Shown: positions 25,715 to 34,044 of the stretch, piece after piece | How the letters are laid out: each line of letters starts with the position of its first letter | Position numbering within the stretch: the first letter of the stretch is position 1 | NCBI RefSeq assembly: GCF_900143085.1 | Contig: NZ_FRCZ01000004.1 | Location: forward strand, 62,001-126,000 | Length of the DNA: 64,000 nucleotides | Reading direction: 5' to 3' | Source: Gracilibacillus kekensis | GTDB taxonomy: Bacteria > Bacillota > Bacilli > Bacillales > Amphibacillaceae | Notes under the pieces: model-generated | The model's input: the letters and a program-made list of their open reading frames with translations, nothing else | What the model was told of the DNA's origin: nothing | Database searches by the model: none | Made by a program: the position numbers and the translations under genes

Positions 25715-26569
25715 ATGCCAATTCAATGGTTTCCCGGACATATGGCGAAAGCCAAAAGAGAAGTACAAGAAAAACTAAAATTAGTTGATTTTGTGATCGA
25801 GCTTGTAGATGCAAGAACCCCAAGGTCTTCGCAAAACCCTTTGTTACAACAAATATTGAACCAGAAACCTAAAATGATTGTTTTAATGAAAGATGACTTA
25901 GCTGATCCATCTTGGACAGGTGAATGGTTGAATTACTTTTCTAACCAGGGGATAAAAGCGATCACCGTTAACGTTAATGAGCAAAAGGATATTCAGAAGG
26001 TGGTTAACACGGCTAAAGAAGCTGCCAAAGACAAAATGGAGCGTCTCAAAAAAAAGGGTGTCCGACCAAGGCCAGCGCGAGCGATGATTATAGGTATTCC
26101 CAATGTTGGTAAGTCTACATTAATTAACCGTCTAGTCCAAAAAAAAATAGCCAAAACTGGTGATAAACCAGGGGTAACGAAGAACCAACAGTGGATTAAA
26201 GTCAAGAAAGACTTTGAACTCTTAGATACTCCTGGTATATTGTGGCCCAAGTTTGAAGAAGAAATAGTAGGTTATCGATTAGCTGCAATTGGGACAATAA
26301 AAGATCAGTTATTGCCAATTGAAGATATAGCAGCATTTGTAATTAAATATCTCCAAGATTTTTATCCAAGTATTTTAATTGAACGATACAATTTGCAAGA
26401 AGCTGTGATCGATATGAAGGATGTTTTTGAACAAATAGGTAAACGAAGAGGCTGCCTTGAATCAGGTGGGCATGTTAATTATGAAAAAACTGCAGATGTG
26501 ATTCTGCAAGACCTTCGATCAGGAAAACTCGGTAGAATTACGCTGGAGAATCCTCATAATGAAGAATAA
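25715..26569 (+). CDS. rbgA: Ribosome biogenesis GTPase RbgA (YlqF)
   Basis: RbgA is a circularly permuted GTPase essential in B. subtilis for late 50S assembly, helping uL16 and bL36 enter. The 284-residue protein begins IQWFPGHMAKA, has the P-loop GIPNVGKSTLINRL near residues 126-139, DTPGILWPKF (G3) and a C-terminal KRGCLESGGHVNYEK. The expected NKxD (G4) near residue 58 reads LMKDD, so the guanine-specifying Asn is a Met; the B. subtilis sequence there is LNKAD. The rest of the protein looks intact. The binding site GGAGG precedes the ATG. Confidence 0.95.
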   Translation: MPIQWFPGHMAKAKREVQEKLKLVDFVIELVDARTPRSSQNPLLQQILNQKPKMIVLMKDDLADPSWTGEWLNYFSNQGIKAITVNVNEQKDIQKVVNTAKEAAKDKMERLKKKGVRPRPARAMIIGIPNVGKSTLINRLVQKKIAKTGDKPGVTKNQQWIKVKKDFELLDTPGILWPKFEEEIVGYRLAAIGTIKDQLLPIEDIAAFVIKYLQDFYPSILIERYNLQEAVIDMKDVFEQIGKRRGCLESGGHVNYEKTADVILQDLRSGKLGRITLENPHNEE

Positions 26570-26601
26570 AAAAATTAGGACAGCCATAACTTTTAATTAG
26601 T

Positions 26602-26647
26602 AAAATCCAAACGATGATCCGAATAGCATGATTGTTTGGATTTTTAT
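26602..26647. terminator. AAAATCCAAACGAT-type hairpin after rbgA
   Basis: AAAATCCAAACGAT pairs with ATGATTGTTTGGATTTTT, ending in a T run 32 bases after the rbgA stop. It is a second copy of the hairpin at 7123, again preceded by a GGACAG tag and AATTAG, and followed directly by a composite-repeat remnant. Confidence 0.75.
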
Positions 26648-26656
26648 ACATGCTAA

Positions 26657-26783
26657 GAAGATGCTGTGTATAAAGTTCTAATCGTAATTTTGAAATTGTA
26701 TTAATTGTTTAATACCCTCTTCGGCTGGCAACTTTCTTTTCCTATAAGCTTTCCATAGGAGTGAAAGAGGTCAGCTTTTTTAT
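26657..26783. repeat. Composite repeat remnant (single collapsed half-unit)
   Basis: GATGCTGTGTATAAAG is a decayed left end, followed by the shared GTAATTTTGAAATTG. A shortened outer hairpin CCTATAAG...CCATAGG with ACTTTC / GAAAG remains, but the inner hairpin is gone. The next 200 bases to rnhB are AT-rich and show no gene; a 61-codon ORF there has no binding site or recognisable features. Confidence 0.6.
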
Positions 26784-26992
26784 GATGTAATGTTAAAAAT
26801 TTCAAACAGCTATCCGTTTGACTTTATTAAATTTTGCAAATATATAATTTTACTACTTACATTCTTTGTGGATGTTTATAGTGTAACAATATCTATTTTC
26901 TCATACTTATATGAAGTTGAGAAAAATGTTAGGTTCCAGGCTCTTCATTTTTTTGAGAAAATGCCGATATTTTAGGAAATGAGGTAATAAAA

Positions 26993-27769
26993 TTGACAGA
27001 TAAGTGGACAATCAATCAAATAAAAGATTATTTATTTAGTGATGAAAAACCTTCAGAGGATCTCTTGAAAAAATTATATTGTGATCAGCGCATTGGTGTA
27101 AAAAAAATGCTAAATCAATATGAAAATAGATTAGCAGCAAAGCAAGCAGAAGAAGATCATTTTCTTAAAATAAGCCGTTTTGAACAGGAACTGTGGAAAA
27201 ATGGGCTTACACATATAGCAGGAGTCGATGAGGTAGGCAGAGGTCCGTTAGCAGGACCTGTAGTCGCTGCAGCAGTTATTTTACCAAGCGACTTCAAATT
27301 ATTAGGAATAAACGACTCGAAAAAACTGTCGAAGAAAAAACGAGAATTATATTATCACTATATAACAACACACGCGACCGATTATAGTGTAGGAGTTGTA
27401 GATGCAGCTGAAATAGATCGAATTAATATCTTACAAGCCTCAAAGAAAGCTATGTACCATGCAATCAACGGGCTAATGAAAATAGATTATGTGTTAATTG
27501 ATGCGGTTAAATTAGAAAAATTATCAGTTCCAAGTAATGCGATCATAAAAGGTGATCAGAAAAGTATGTCAATTGCAGCAGCAAGCATCGTTGCAAAGGT
27601 AACACGGGATAAAATGATGGAAAACATACATGAAAAATACCCGAGTTATGACTTTCACAAAAATAGTGGGTATGGAACTAAAGTTCATTTAAAAGCGATA
27701 GAAGAGAATGGTTTAACCAGATATCATCGTCGGAGCTTTTTAAAGTCTCTACAATTAGGAGGTAACTGA
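26993..27769 (+). CDS. rnhB: Ribonuclease HII
   Basis: RNase HII removes single ribonucleotides and RNA-DNA hybrids from DNA. The 258-residue protein has the N-terminal extension usual in Bacillus, then the catalytic IAGVDEVGRGPLAGPV (with the DE pair), NDSKKLSKKKRE, VLIDAV, KGDQKSMSIAAASIVAKVTRD. The start is TTG at 26993 after GAGGT. It directly precedes ylqG. Confidence 0.96.
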   Translation: MTDKWTINQIKDYLFSDEKPSEDLLKKLYCDQRIGVKKMLNQYENRLAAKQAEEDHFLKISRFEQELWKNGLTHIAGVDEVGRGPLAGPVVAAAVILPSDFKLLGINDSKKLSKKKRELYYHYITTHATDYSVGVVDAAEIDRINILQASKKAMYHAINGLMKIDYVLIDAVKLEKLSVPSNAIIKGDQKSMSIAAASIVAKVTRDKMMENIHEKYPSYDFHKNSGYGTKVHLKAIEENGLTRYHRRSFLKSLQLGGN

Positions 27770-27772
27770 AAA

Positions 27773-29833
27773 ATGGTAAACATGCAGTCTTTTTCCAATG
27801 CGCTACGGGTTGAGAATACACGTTTAAACAATTCCCAAGCGAGCTTGAGAGCTGGTCAAATGTTAACTGGCAAAGTACTGGAATTATATCCGAATCAAAA
27901 AGCTTCGATTCAGCTTGGTGGTTCTCAGATCGTCGCGCAATTGGAAACAGCACTATCTTCTAAACAGGATTATTTATTTCAAGTAACCTCTGTTGGAGAT
28001 TTAATCCGTTTAAAAAAAATAAGTGAAGCTCCTATTCAAAACAGGTTGTTAAGTGATCAAATCATGCAACAAATTGGACTTCCAAATAATCGTGCATTAA
28101 AAGCATTTATGCAACAGGTAATGAATCAAAATATTCCTTTTAACTTTCAAGAGGCGCAGTCAATTGCGAATTTAATCGAACAATTCGGTGGATCGAGTAG
28201 TAATCGTGAATTAATGCAAATGATGTTACAAAAAGGATTTCCATTATCAGAGAGTGTATTTAAAAATTTACAAAGCTATCAGTCATCACAGTTAGGTCAA
28301 CAAATCAGTCAACTTCAACAAGCATTACAGCAACCAGGACAATCTCAAGTATCTATGGCTAACTTACAACAACAATTAGCTATTTTCGGAGCCAATAATA
28401 GAGATGCAGCAATGATACTGCGTCAATTCATACAGACGAATCAACAGGCACTTCAAAATACGAATCAAGTTAGTGCTCAAATCTTACAACAAATGTCATC
28501 CGGAAATGGATTAGCAAGTACACAACTACAAGATACTGCCCAACAGATACACCAAGTTTTACAGCAACAATTGCCTTTAAGCTCTAATAAAATGCAAACC
28601 TTTCAGACCTTTTTGAATCGTTTTAGTCAAGTAGTCCAACAAGAGGGTGCTACAGATTCATTAAAACATATATTTCAACAAAATCCCCTCTTTTCAAAAG
28701 TAATGCAAGTATTGTCACAACAAGATAAAAGTCAAATACAGCAATGGTTGCAGCAACCTAAGTCTTCAGTAGTCCAGCAACAACAAACATTATCTATATT
28801 ACAGAATGTTGCAAGTCAGCAATTAACACAACAAAATCAAAATATGCTACGCACACTTTTATTACATATGAATCAAGTGGATAACGATACTCTAAGTGTA
28901 CGTGATGAGTTTCTTCATGTACTTAAACATTTTGTCAACACTAGCGGCATTCAAGATGAAACGCGTATAGCAAATACTTTGAATTCTTCTAATGGCTCAC
29001 CAGCTAATATGGTGGCACTTATGCAGTCTATAAAAAGCGTATTACCCACTGCTGAACAACAAACATTTCAGCAATGGTTACAACAGACACAACCATCTGC
29101 TGCCCAAAATCAGCAAATCACTGATATGCTTCACCGCATGAATGTACAACAGTTACCACAAGTAGAGCAGAATGTGGTCCGTAATCTTCTGACACTTTTA
29201 GATACGACAGATCAACCATTTAACAAAGAACAAATTATGCAAGCGATTCGGCAGTTCTTTTCTCAATCAGATTCATCTATTCAACAATTACGTGACCAAG
29301 ATTTATCCTTAAAACAAAATTTAATCCAAGCAAACCAACAAACAATAGATTTTGCCGGTGATCGAATTCAACGTCTCGTTCAAACTATAACAGGTATGCA
29401 AATCAACATGGTTCAAGATGATCAAACACTATTACAACAAAACTTTCAAATACCTGGTGAACGATTTGGTTTAGCGCATGATATTCGTATGCAGTTTGAA
29501 GGAAAACAAAAAAATGAAACTGGTGAGATAGATCCCGATTATTGTCGTATATTGTTCCATCTTGATTTAAATAATCTTGGTGAAACGATGATGACATTAT
29601 CGATCCAAAAAAGAGTTATAAATATCACGGTGTACAATGATTCTCAAGCACTTAAACCATTAATCGATCAATTTAAGCCATTGTTAAAACAGAAATTAGA
29701 TGGATTGGATTATCAATTATCTTCTGTTTCCAATAAGTTATTAAGTGATTCTGAAGCTTCATCAGCAGGAACACATTCTTCCCGCGAAACTTATCCCACA
29801 GCCCCAACAGAAGGGATTGATTTTAGAGTATGA
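27773..29833 (+). CDS. ylqG: YlqG-like protein with FliK C-terminal-like domain
   Basis: This 686-residue protein occupies the position of B. subtilis ylqG. It is exceptionally rich in Gln, with a low-complexity middle (about 100-560). The C-terminal 130 residues (about 550-680; ILFHLDLNNLGETMMTLSIQ and RVINITVYNDSQALKPL) resemble the FliK hook-length control domain, in which an L.P..LG.V.V.L pattern is typical. It has no signal peptide or membrane helix. It overlaps ylqH by four bases (ATGA). A paired role with YlqH outside flagella is an inference; the function is unknown. Confidence 0.82.
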   Translation: MVNMQSFSNALRVENTRLNNSQASLRAGQMLTGKVLELYPNQKASIQLGGSQIVAQLETALSSKQDYLFQVTSVGDLIRLKKISEAPIQNRLLSDQIMQQIGLPNNRALKAFMQQVMNQNIPFNFQEAQSIANLIEQFGGSSSNRELMQMMLQKGFPLSESVFKNLQSYQSSQLGQQISQLQQALQQPGQSQVSMANLQQQLAIFGANNRDAAMILRQFIQTNQQALQNTNQVSAQILQQMSSGNGLASTQLQDTAQQIHQVLQQQLPLSSNKMQTFQTFLNRFSQVVQQEGATDSLKHIFQQNPLFSKVMQVLSQQDKSQIQQWLQQPKSSVVQQQQTLSILQNVASQQLTQQNQNMLRTLLLHMNQVDNDTLSVRDEFLHVLKHFVNTSGIQDETRIANTLNSSNGSPANMVALMQSIKSVLPTAEQQTFQQWLQQTQPSAAQNQQITDMLHRMNVQQLPQVEQNVVRNLLTLLDTTDQPFNKEQIMQAIRQFFSQSDSSIQQLRDQDLSLKQNLIQANQQTIDFAGDRIQRLVQTITGMQINMVQDDQTLLQQNFQIPGERFGLAHDIRMQFEGKQKNETGEIDPDYCRILFHLDLNNLGETMMTLSIQKRVINITVYNDSQALKPLIDQFKPLLKQKLDGLDYQLSSVSNKLLSDSEASSAGTHSSRETYPTAPTEGIDFRV

Positions 29834-30117
29834 ATGAACAGGATAGATATCGAAAAAGAGCGGCAGCCTTACAGTATGATTTTGAAAGTGATGATGCGCC
29901 TAAAGTTACGGCAACCGGTAAAGGATATGTAGCAGAAGAGATAATCGAAAAAGCGAAAGCAAACAATGTCCCAATTCAATCAGATCCAACATTAGTAGAG
30001 TTACTTTCACAGTTAAATATAAATGAGAACATTCCAGAAGAACTATATCAAGTGGTAGCAGAAGTCTTCGCTTATATCTACCAAGTCGACCAAAAAGTAG
30101 GAAAAAAGACCAATTAG
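29830..30117 (+). CDS. ylqH: YlqH, FlhB cytoplasmic domain-like protein
   Basis: The 95-residue product aligns with the far C-terminal cytoplasmic part of FlhB: APKVTATGKGYVAEEIIEKA...IPEELYQVVAEVFAYIYQV compares well with the C-terminal end of the true FlhB at 57.5-57.8 kb (APYVVAKGVDFVAMRIKDIA...IPEDFFKAVAEILAYVYRI). The autocleavage NPTH motif and all membrane helices are missing. It is translationally coupled to ylqG. Stand-alone FlhB-C proteins beside a FliK-like gene are known in bacilli, but their job is not established. Confidence 0.9.
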   Translation: MNEQDRYRKRAAALQYDFESDDAPKVTATGKGYVAEEIIEKAKANNVPIQSDPTLVELLSQLNINENIPEELYQVVAEVFAYIYQVDQKVGKKTN

Positions 30118-30158
30118 TATACCTTACCTCTTCACTAACATAACTTCAGCAAAGACAA

Positions 30159-30616
30159 AAACGGCGAAGTAATGAAAACTTCATCACATAAAGAATAATG
30201 ATGAGTGAACTACCACCGCTACGGAAAAACACTCCCTTTCCGGGGGCACGGCTTCAGCTAACTTCGGAAAGAAAACCACTTTCCAAAGTGGATCTTCAGC
30301 TCGTGCTGTTCCCCCAGGAGTGTCGCATTTTTCCTCCGCTAAGTAGAGACTTCTGTTCAAGTACGAGGAAATAACTTTTGATTTCAATTATCAATATTCT
30401 AGCAATTACATTATTTGTAGAATATTAATAAAGCGTAGTCCATTTACGAAGACTCTTGCGGGATCAGCGTCTTCCGAAGACCCCGCAGGAAAAGCGGTAC
30501 TTGGCTTTTCTGAGTAGGCTGAGGTGACGCCCGCAGAAAGCGAAGTAAATGGACGGAGCTTTTGCGTTCCACTCAAGACATTTTCAAACTGAGCAAGGCA
30601 GATACTTCGCAGGTTT
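30159..30616. repeat. Composite intergenic repeat, copy 6
   Basis: The ends are AAACGGCGAAGT (30159-30170) and ACTTCGCAGGTTT (30604-30616). The first half-unit (about 30220-30345) has outer stem GGAAAAA / TTTTTCC with ACACTCC / GGAGTGT and inner stem GGAAAG / CTTTCC. The inverted second half-unit (30440-30567) has stem TCCATTTAC / GTAAATGGA and the CGAAGACTCTTGCGGG core typical of widespread Bacillaceae repeats. It occupies most of the 654-base gap between ylqH and sucC. Confidence 0.82.
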
Positions 30617-30707
30617 AGTTTCTCCGTCCCTTAAATGATATTTTCTTTTAAAAAATAGCCCTTTTATTGCTATCTCAAAAAAACATTGGAATAATCATAG
30701 TATTTTC

Positions 30708-30736
30708 TAGACAATTGTCGATAGTTTTCTTACAAT
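30708..30736 (+). promoter_or_regulatory. Sigma-A promoter of sucCD
   Basis: TAGACA (30708-30713) and TACAAT (30731-30736) are 17 bases apart, 36 bases before the sucC ATG. Confidence 0.72.
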
Positions 30737-30771
30737 GAGAATGCAGTGATTAATTGATGGGAGGATGAAAG

Positions 30772-31938
30772 ATGAATATTCACGAGTATCAAGGCAAAGA
30801 GATTTTGCGTAGTTACGGTGTAGCTGTACCGAATGGAAAAGTTGCATATACAGTAGATGAAGCTGTGGAAGCTGCGAATGAATTGGGTACAAAGGTTTCA
30901 GTGGTAAAAGCTCAAATTCACGCTGGGGGTAGAGGAAAAGCAGGCGGTGTGAAGGTAGCTAAGAATATCGATGAAGTCCGTACATATGCTGATGAAATTC
31001 TAGGTAAAACACTTGTAACACATCAGACAGGTCCAGAGGGCAAAGAAGTAAAGCGTTTACTAATTGAAGAGGGTTGTGACATTCAAAGAGAATACTATGT
31101 CGGCCTTGTATTAGACAGAGCTACTTCAAAAGTAACCATGATGGCGTCTGAAGAAGGCGGAACAGAAATTGAAGAAGTGGCGGCTGAAACACCTGAAAAA
31201 ATCTTTAAGGAAGTGATTGATCCTGTAACAGGACTATTACCGTTTCAAGCAAGAAGATTAGCTTTTAACATAAATATTCCTGCTGAATATTTATCTAAAG
31301 CAGTTAAATTTATGATGGGATTATATCAAGTATTTGTTGAAAAAGATTGTTCAATTGCTGAGATTAACCCATTAGTGACTACTGGTGATGGTAATGTTTT
31401 AGCTTTAGATGCAAAGATGAATTTTGACGATAATGCTTTATTCCGTCAAAAAGATATAGTAAAGTATCGTGATCTGGATGAAGAAGATGAAAAAGAAATC
31501 GAAGCATCTAAATATGACTTAAGCTACATTGCTTTAGATGGCAATATCGGCTGTATGGTTAATGGTGCTGGTCTTGCAATGGCCACTATGGATATTATCA
31601 AACACTATAATGGCGATCCGGCTAACTTCTTAGATGTTGGGGGCGGTGCCACTGCAGAGAAAGTAACAGAAGCATTCAAAATCATTTTATCCGATGATAA
31701 TGTAAAAGGTATTTTTGTTAATATCTTTGGCGGTATTATGAAATGTGATGTTATTGCAGAAGGTGTCGTAACAGCAACCAAGGAAGTTGGTTTAACCATT
31801 CCTTTAGTAGTTCGTCTTGAAGGTACAAATGTTGATGCTGGAAAGAAAATTTTAGCCGATTCCGGTTTGAATATTACACCAGCAGAATCAATGGCAGACG
31901 GTGCTGAAAAAATTGTTGCACTTGTTAACAAAAACTAA
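30772..31938 (+). CDS. sucC: Succinate-CoA ligase (ADP-forming) beta subunit
   Basis: With SucD this enzyme makes ATP from succinyl-CoA in the TCA cycle. The 388-residue protein starts [17 protein letters not shown], carries the ATP-grasp fold ([23 protein letters not shown]) and the C-terminal ligase domain ([32 protein letters not shown]). The binding site GGGAGG is strong. sucD follows after 38 bases. Confidence 0.98.
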   Translation: MNIHEYQGKEILRSYGVAVPNGKVAYTVDEAVEAANELGTKVSVVKAQIHAGGRGKAGGVKVAKNIDEVRTYADEILGKTLVTHQTGPEGKEVKRLLIEEGCDIQREYYVGLVLDRATSKVTMMASEEGGTEIEEVAAETPEKIFKEVIDPVTGLLPFQARRLAFNINIPAEYLSKAVKFMMGLYQVFVEKDCSIAEINPLVTTGDGNVLALDAKMNFDDNALFRQKDIVKYRDLDEEDEKEIEASKYDLSYIALDGNIGCMVNGAGLAMATMDIIKHYNGDPANFLDVGGGATAEKVTEAFKIILSDDNVKGIFVNIFGGIMKCDVIAEGVVTATKEVGLTIPLVVRLEGTNVDAGKKILADSGLNITPAESMADGAEKIVALVNKN

Positions 31939-31976
31939 AAGTTTATCTCTAAAGGAAAAAAGGAGGATCCATTTAC

Positions 31977-32879
31977 ATGAGTGTATTTATTAATAAAGAT
32001 ACAAAAGTGCTTGTACAAGGTATCACCGGTTCTACAGCACTTTTCCATACAAAGCAAATGTTAGATTATGGTACGAAAATTGTTGGTGGGGTAACACCTA
32101 AAAAAGGTGGGACAGAAGTAGAAGGTGTACCTGTCTTTAACACAGTTGCTGAAGCTGTGAACGAAACAGGCGCAAATGCCACTGTTATCTATGTACCTGC
32201 ACCATTCGCAGCAGATGCGATTATTGAAGCCGTAGACGCTGAATTAGATTTGGTTATTTGTATCACAGAACATATTCCGGTTATGGATATGGTAAAAGTA
32301 AAACGTTATATGGAAGGAAAGAAAACAAGATTAGTAGGTCCAAATTGTCCAGGTGTTATCACGCCTGAAGAATGTAAAATTGGTATTATGCCTGGCTATA
32401 TTCATAAAAAAGGACATATTGGTGTTGTATCGCGTTCAGGTACTTTAACGTATGAAGCAGTACATCAATTATCAGAAAATGGCTTTGGTCAATCAACTGC
32501 GGTAGGGATCGGTGGCGATCCTGTCAACGGAACAGACTTTATTGATGCTTTAAAAGCATTTAATGAAGATCCTGAGACTGAGGCAGTTATGATGATAGGT
32601 GAAATCGGTGGTACGGCAGAAGAAGAAGCTGCAGAATGGGTAAAAGCCAATATGACAAAACCAGTTGTAGGATTTATTGGCGGCGCTACAGCACCTCCTG
32701 GAAAACGTATGGGACACGCAGGGGCAATTATCTCTGGTGGGAAAGGTACTGCCGAAGAAAAAATTAAAACAATGAATAGCTGTGGTATTGAAGTAGCAGA
32801 AACACCATCAGTTATGGGTGAAACACTTATAGGTGTATTAAAAGATAAAGGTATATACGATAAATGTAAAACACATTAA
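31977..32879 (+). CDS. sucD: Succinate-CoA ligase (ADP-forming) alpha subunit
   Basis: The alpha subunit holds the CoA site and the phosphorylated histidine. The 300-residue protein has the N-terminal Rossmann domain ([14 protein letters not shown]), [10 protein letters not shown], and the active-site His247 in [20 protein letters not shown] precedes the start. A terminator follows. Confidence 0.98.
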   Translation: MSVFINKDTKVLVQGITGSTALFHTKQMLDYGTKIVGGVTPKKGGTEVEGVPVFNTVAEAVNETGANATVIYVPAPFAADAIIEAVDAELDLVICITEHIPVMDMVKVKRYMEGKKTRLVGPNCPGVITPEECKIGIMPGYIHKKGHIGVVSRSGTLTYEAVHQLSENGFGQSTAVGIGGDPVNGTDFIDALKAFNEDPETEAVMMIGEIGGTAEEEAAEWVKANMTKPVVGFIGGATAPPGKRMGHAGAIISGGKGTAEEKIKTMNSCGIEVAETPSVMGETLIGVLKDKGIYDKCKTH

Positions 32880-32884
32880 TAAAT

Positions 32885-32920
32885 AAGTAATAAGCTAGGA
32901 GTTTTCCTAGCTTATTACTT
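32885..32920 (+). terminator. Hairpin terminator after sucD
   Basis: AAGTAATAAGCTAGGA and TCCTAGCTTATTACTT form a perfect 16-base stem around GTTT, followed by ATTTTC. It may also work in the reverse direction. Confidence 0.8.
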
Positions 32921-33000
32921 ATTTTCACTTGTTCGTTGTATATAATAAAAAAACTTTGATGCTCATAATGTGTCAATGTTTCTAAAAAGGATGTGGTTTT

Positions 33001-33897
33001 ATGGATAAAAGAGAATGGCGGCTCATACACCTTCATCATATTAAAGAAATAAGCAGATCAAAATTAAGAAAAGTAATCAATTATGAACCTGATTTAGAGC
33101 AAATTTATCATTGGAAAATGGAAAAATGGCAAGAACTATTTAAATTAAGTGACCAGAAAGCAAAATCTATTATACAGCAACTTAACGATAAGTCTATTCA
33201 AAGAAAAGTAGTTCAACATGTTAAGTCTTATAATGTCATGACTATTTTTAGTAAGAGTTATCCCACCAGTTTAAAAGTCATCCCAGATCCACCTCTCGTA
33301 CTATACCTCCAAGGCAATCCGTCATTACTTAATAATTCACCGAATCTTAGTGTTGTAGGAACCAGGTACCCTTCTAAACATGCTTTATCTATAATGAATC
33401 AAATTTTAATTCCATTATTTAATTACAATTTTGTAATAACAAGTGGTATGGCAAAAGGGATTGATGGATTTGCTCATCAATTAGCATTACAACATAATAA
33501 TCCTACAATTGCTGTTTTAGGTGGTGGATTTCACCATATCTACCCAAAAGAAAATCTACATTTATTTAACGAGCTGTCGAAAGAAAATCTAATTATATCA
33601 GAATATCCTCCAGATCAGCCTCCAAAGAAGTATCATTTTCCAGAAAGAAATCGAATCATAAGTGGTTTAAGTTTTGGAACGCTTGTGATCGAGGCAAAAA
33701 AAAAGAGTGGTACTCTTATTACAGTGGATCAAGCTTTAGAGCAAGGCAAAGAAGTTTTTGCAGTACCAGGGTCTATTCTTGCAGAGACAAGTTCAGGTTG
33801 TAATCAACTTATTCAAGATGGGGCGAAATTGATTCAAACTAGCAATGATATATTAGAGGAATGCGAATTAACACCATCTTTTGCAATAAAAAATTAA
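33001..33897 (+). CDS. dprA: DNA-processing protein DprA
   Basis: DprA loads RecA onto incoming single-stranded DNA during natural transformation. The 298-residue protein has a short N-terminal helical part and the Rossmann-type core: VVGTRYPSKHAL, TSGMAKGIDGFAHQLAL, VLGGGFHHIYPKEN, FPERNRIISGLS and KKSGTLITVDQALEQGKEVFAVPG. The C-terminal winged helix found in some homologues is absent, as in B. subtilis Smf. It is between sucD and topA, the usual place. Confidence 0.96.
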   Translation: MDKREWRLIHLHHIKEISRSKLRKVINYEPDLEQIYHWKMEKWQELFKLSDQKAKSIIQQLNDKSIQRKVVQHVKSYNVMTIFSKSYPTSLKVIPDPPLVLYLQGNPSLLNNSPNLSVVGTRYPSKHALSIMNQILIPLFNYNFVITSGMAKGIDGFAHQLALQHNNPTIAVLGGGFHHIYPKENLHLFNELSKENLIISEYPPDQPPKKYHFPERNRIISGLSFGTLVIEAKKKSGTLITVDQALEQGKEVFAVPGSILAETSSGCNQLIQDGAKLIQTSNDILEECELTPSFAIKN

Positions 33898-33927
33898 TCA
33901 TTTTCAACATTTTTTCTGTTGCTTTGT

Positions 33928-33956
33928 TTGACAAACACTAACAAAGTATTTAATAA
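33928..33956 (+). promoter_or_regulatory. Sigma-A promoter of topA
   Basis: A perfect TTGACA (33928-33933) is followed after 17 bases by TAATAA (33951-33956), about 90 bases before the topA ATG. Confidence 0.6.
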
Positions 33957-34044
33957 TAGGGAAGATTTATCATATCTAATAACAGAATACTATAGATAAA
34001 AGAATTTGAACTTGAAATTACCTCTTGGGAGGGTTTGAAAAATT

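Noticed and set aside
26790-26975. 61-codon ORF before rnhB
   Set aside because: It is AT-rich and hydrophobic by composition, lacks a binding site and resembles nothing; it is a chance ORF in a decayed intergenic region.
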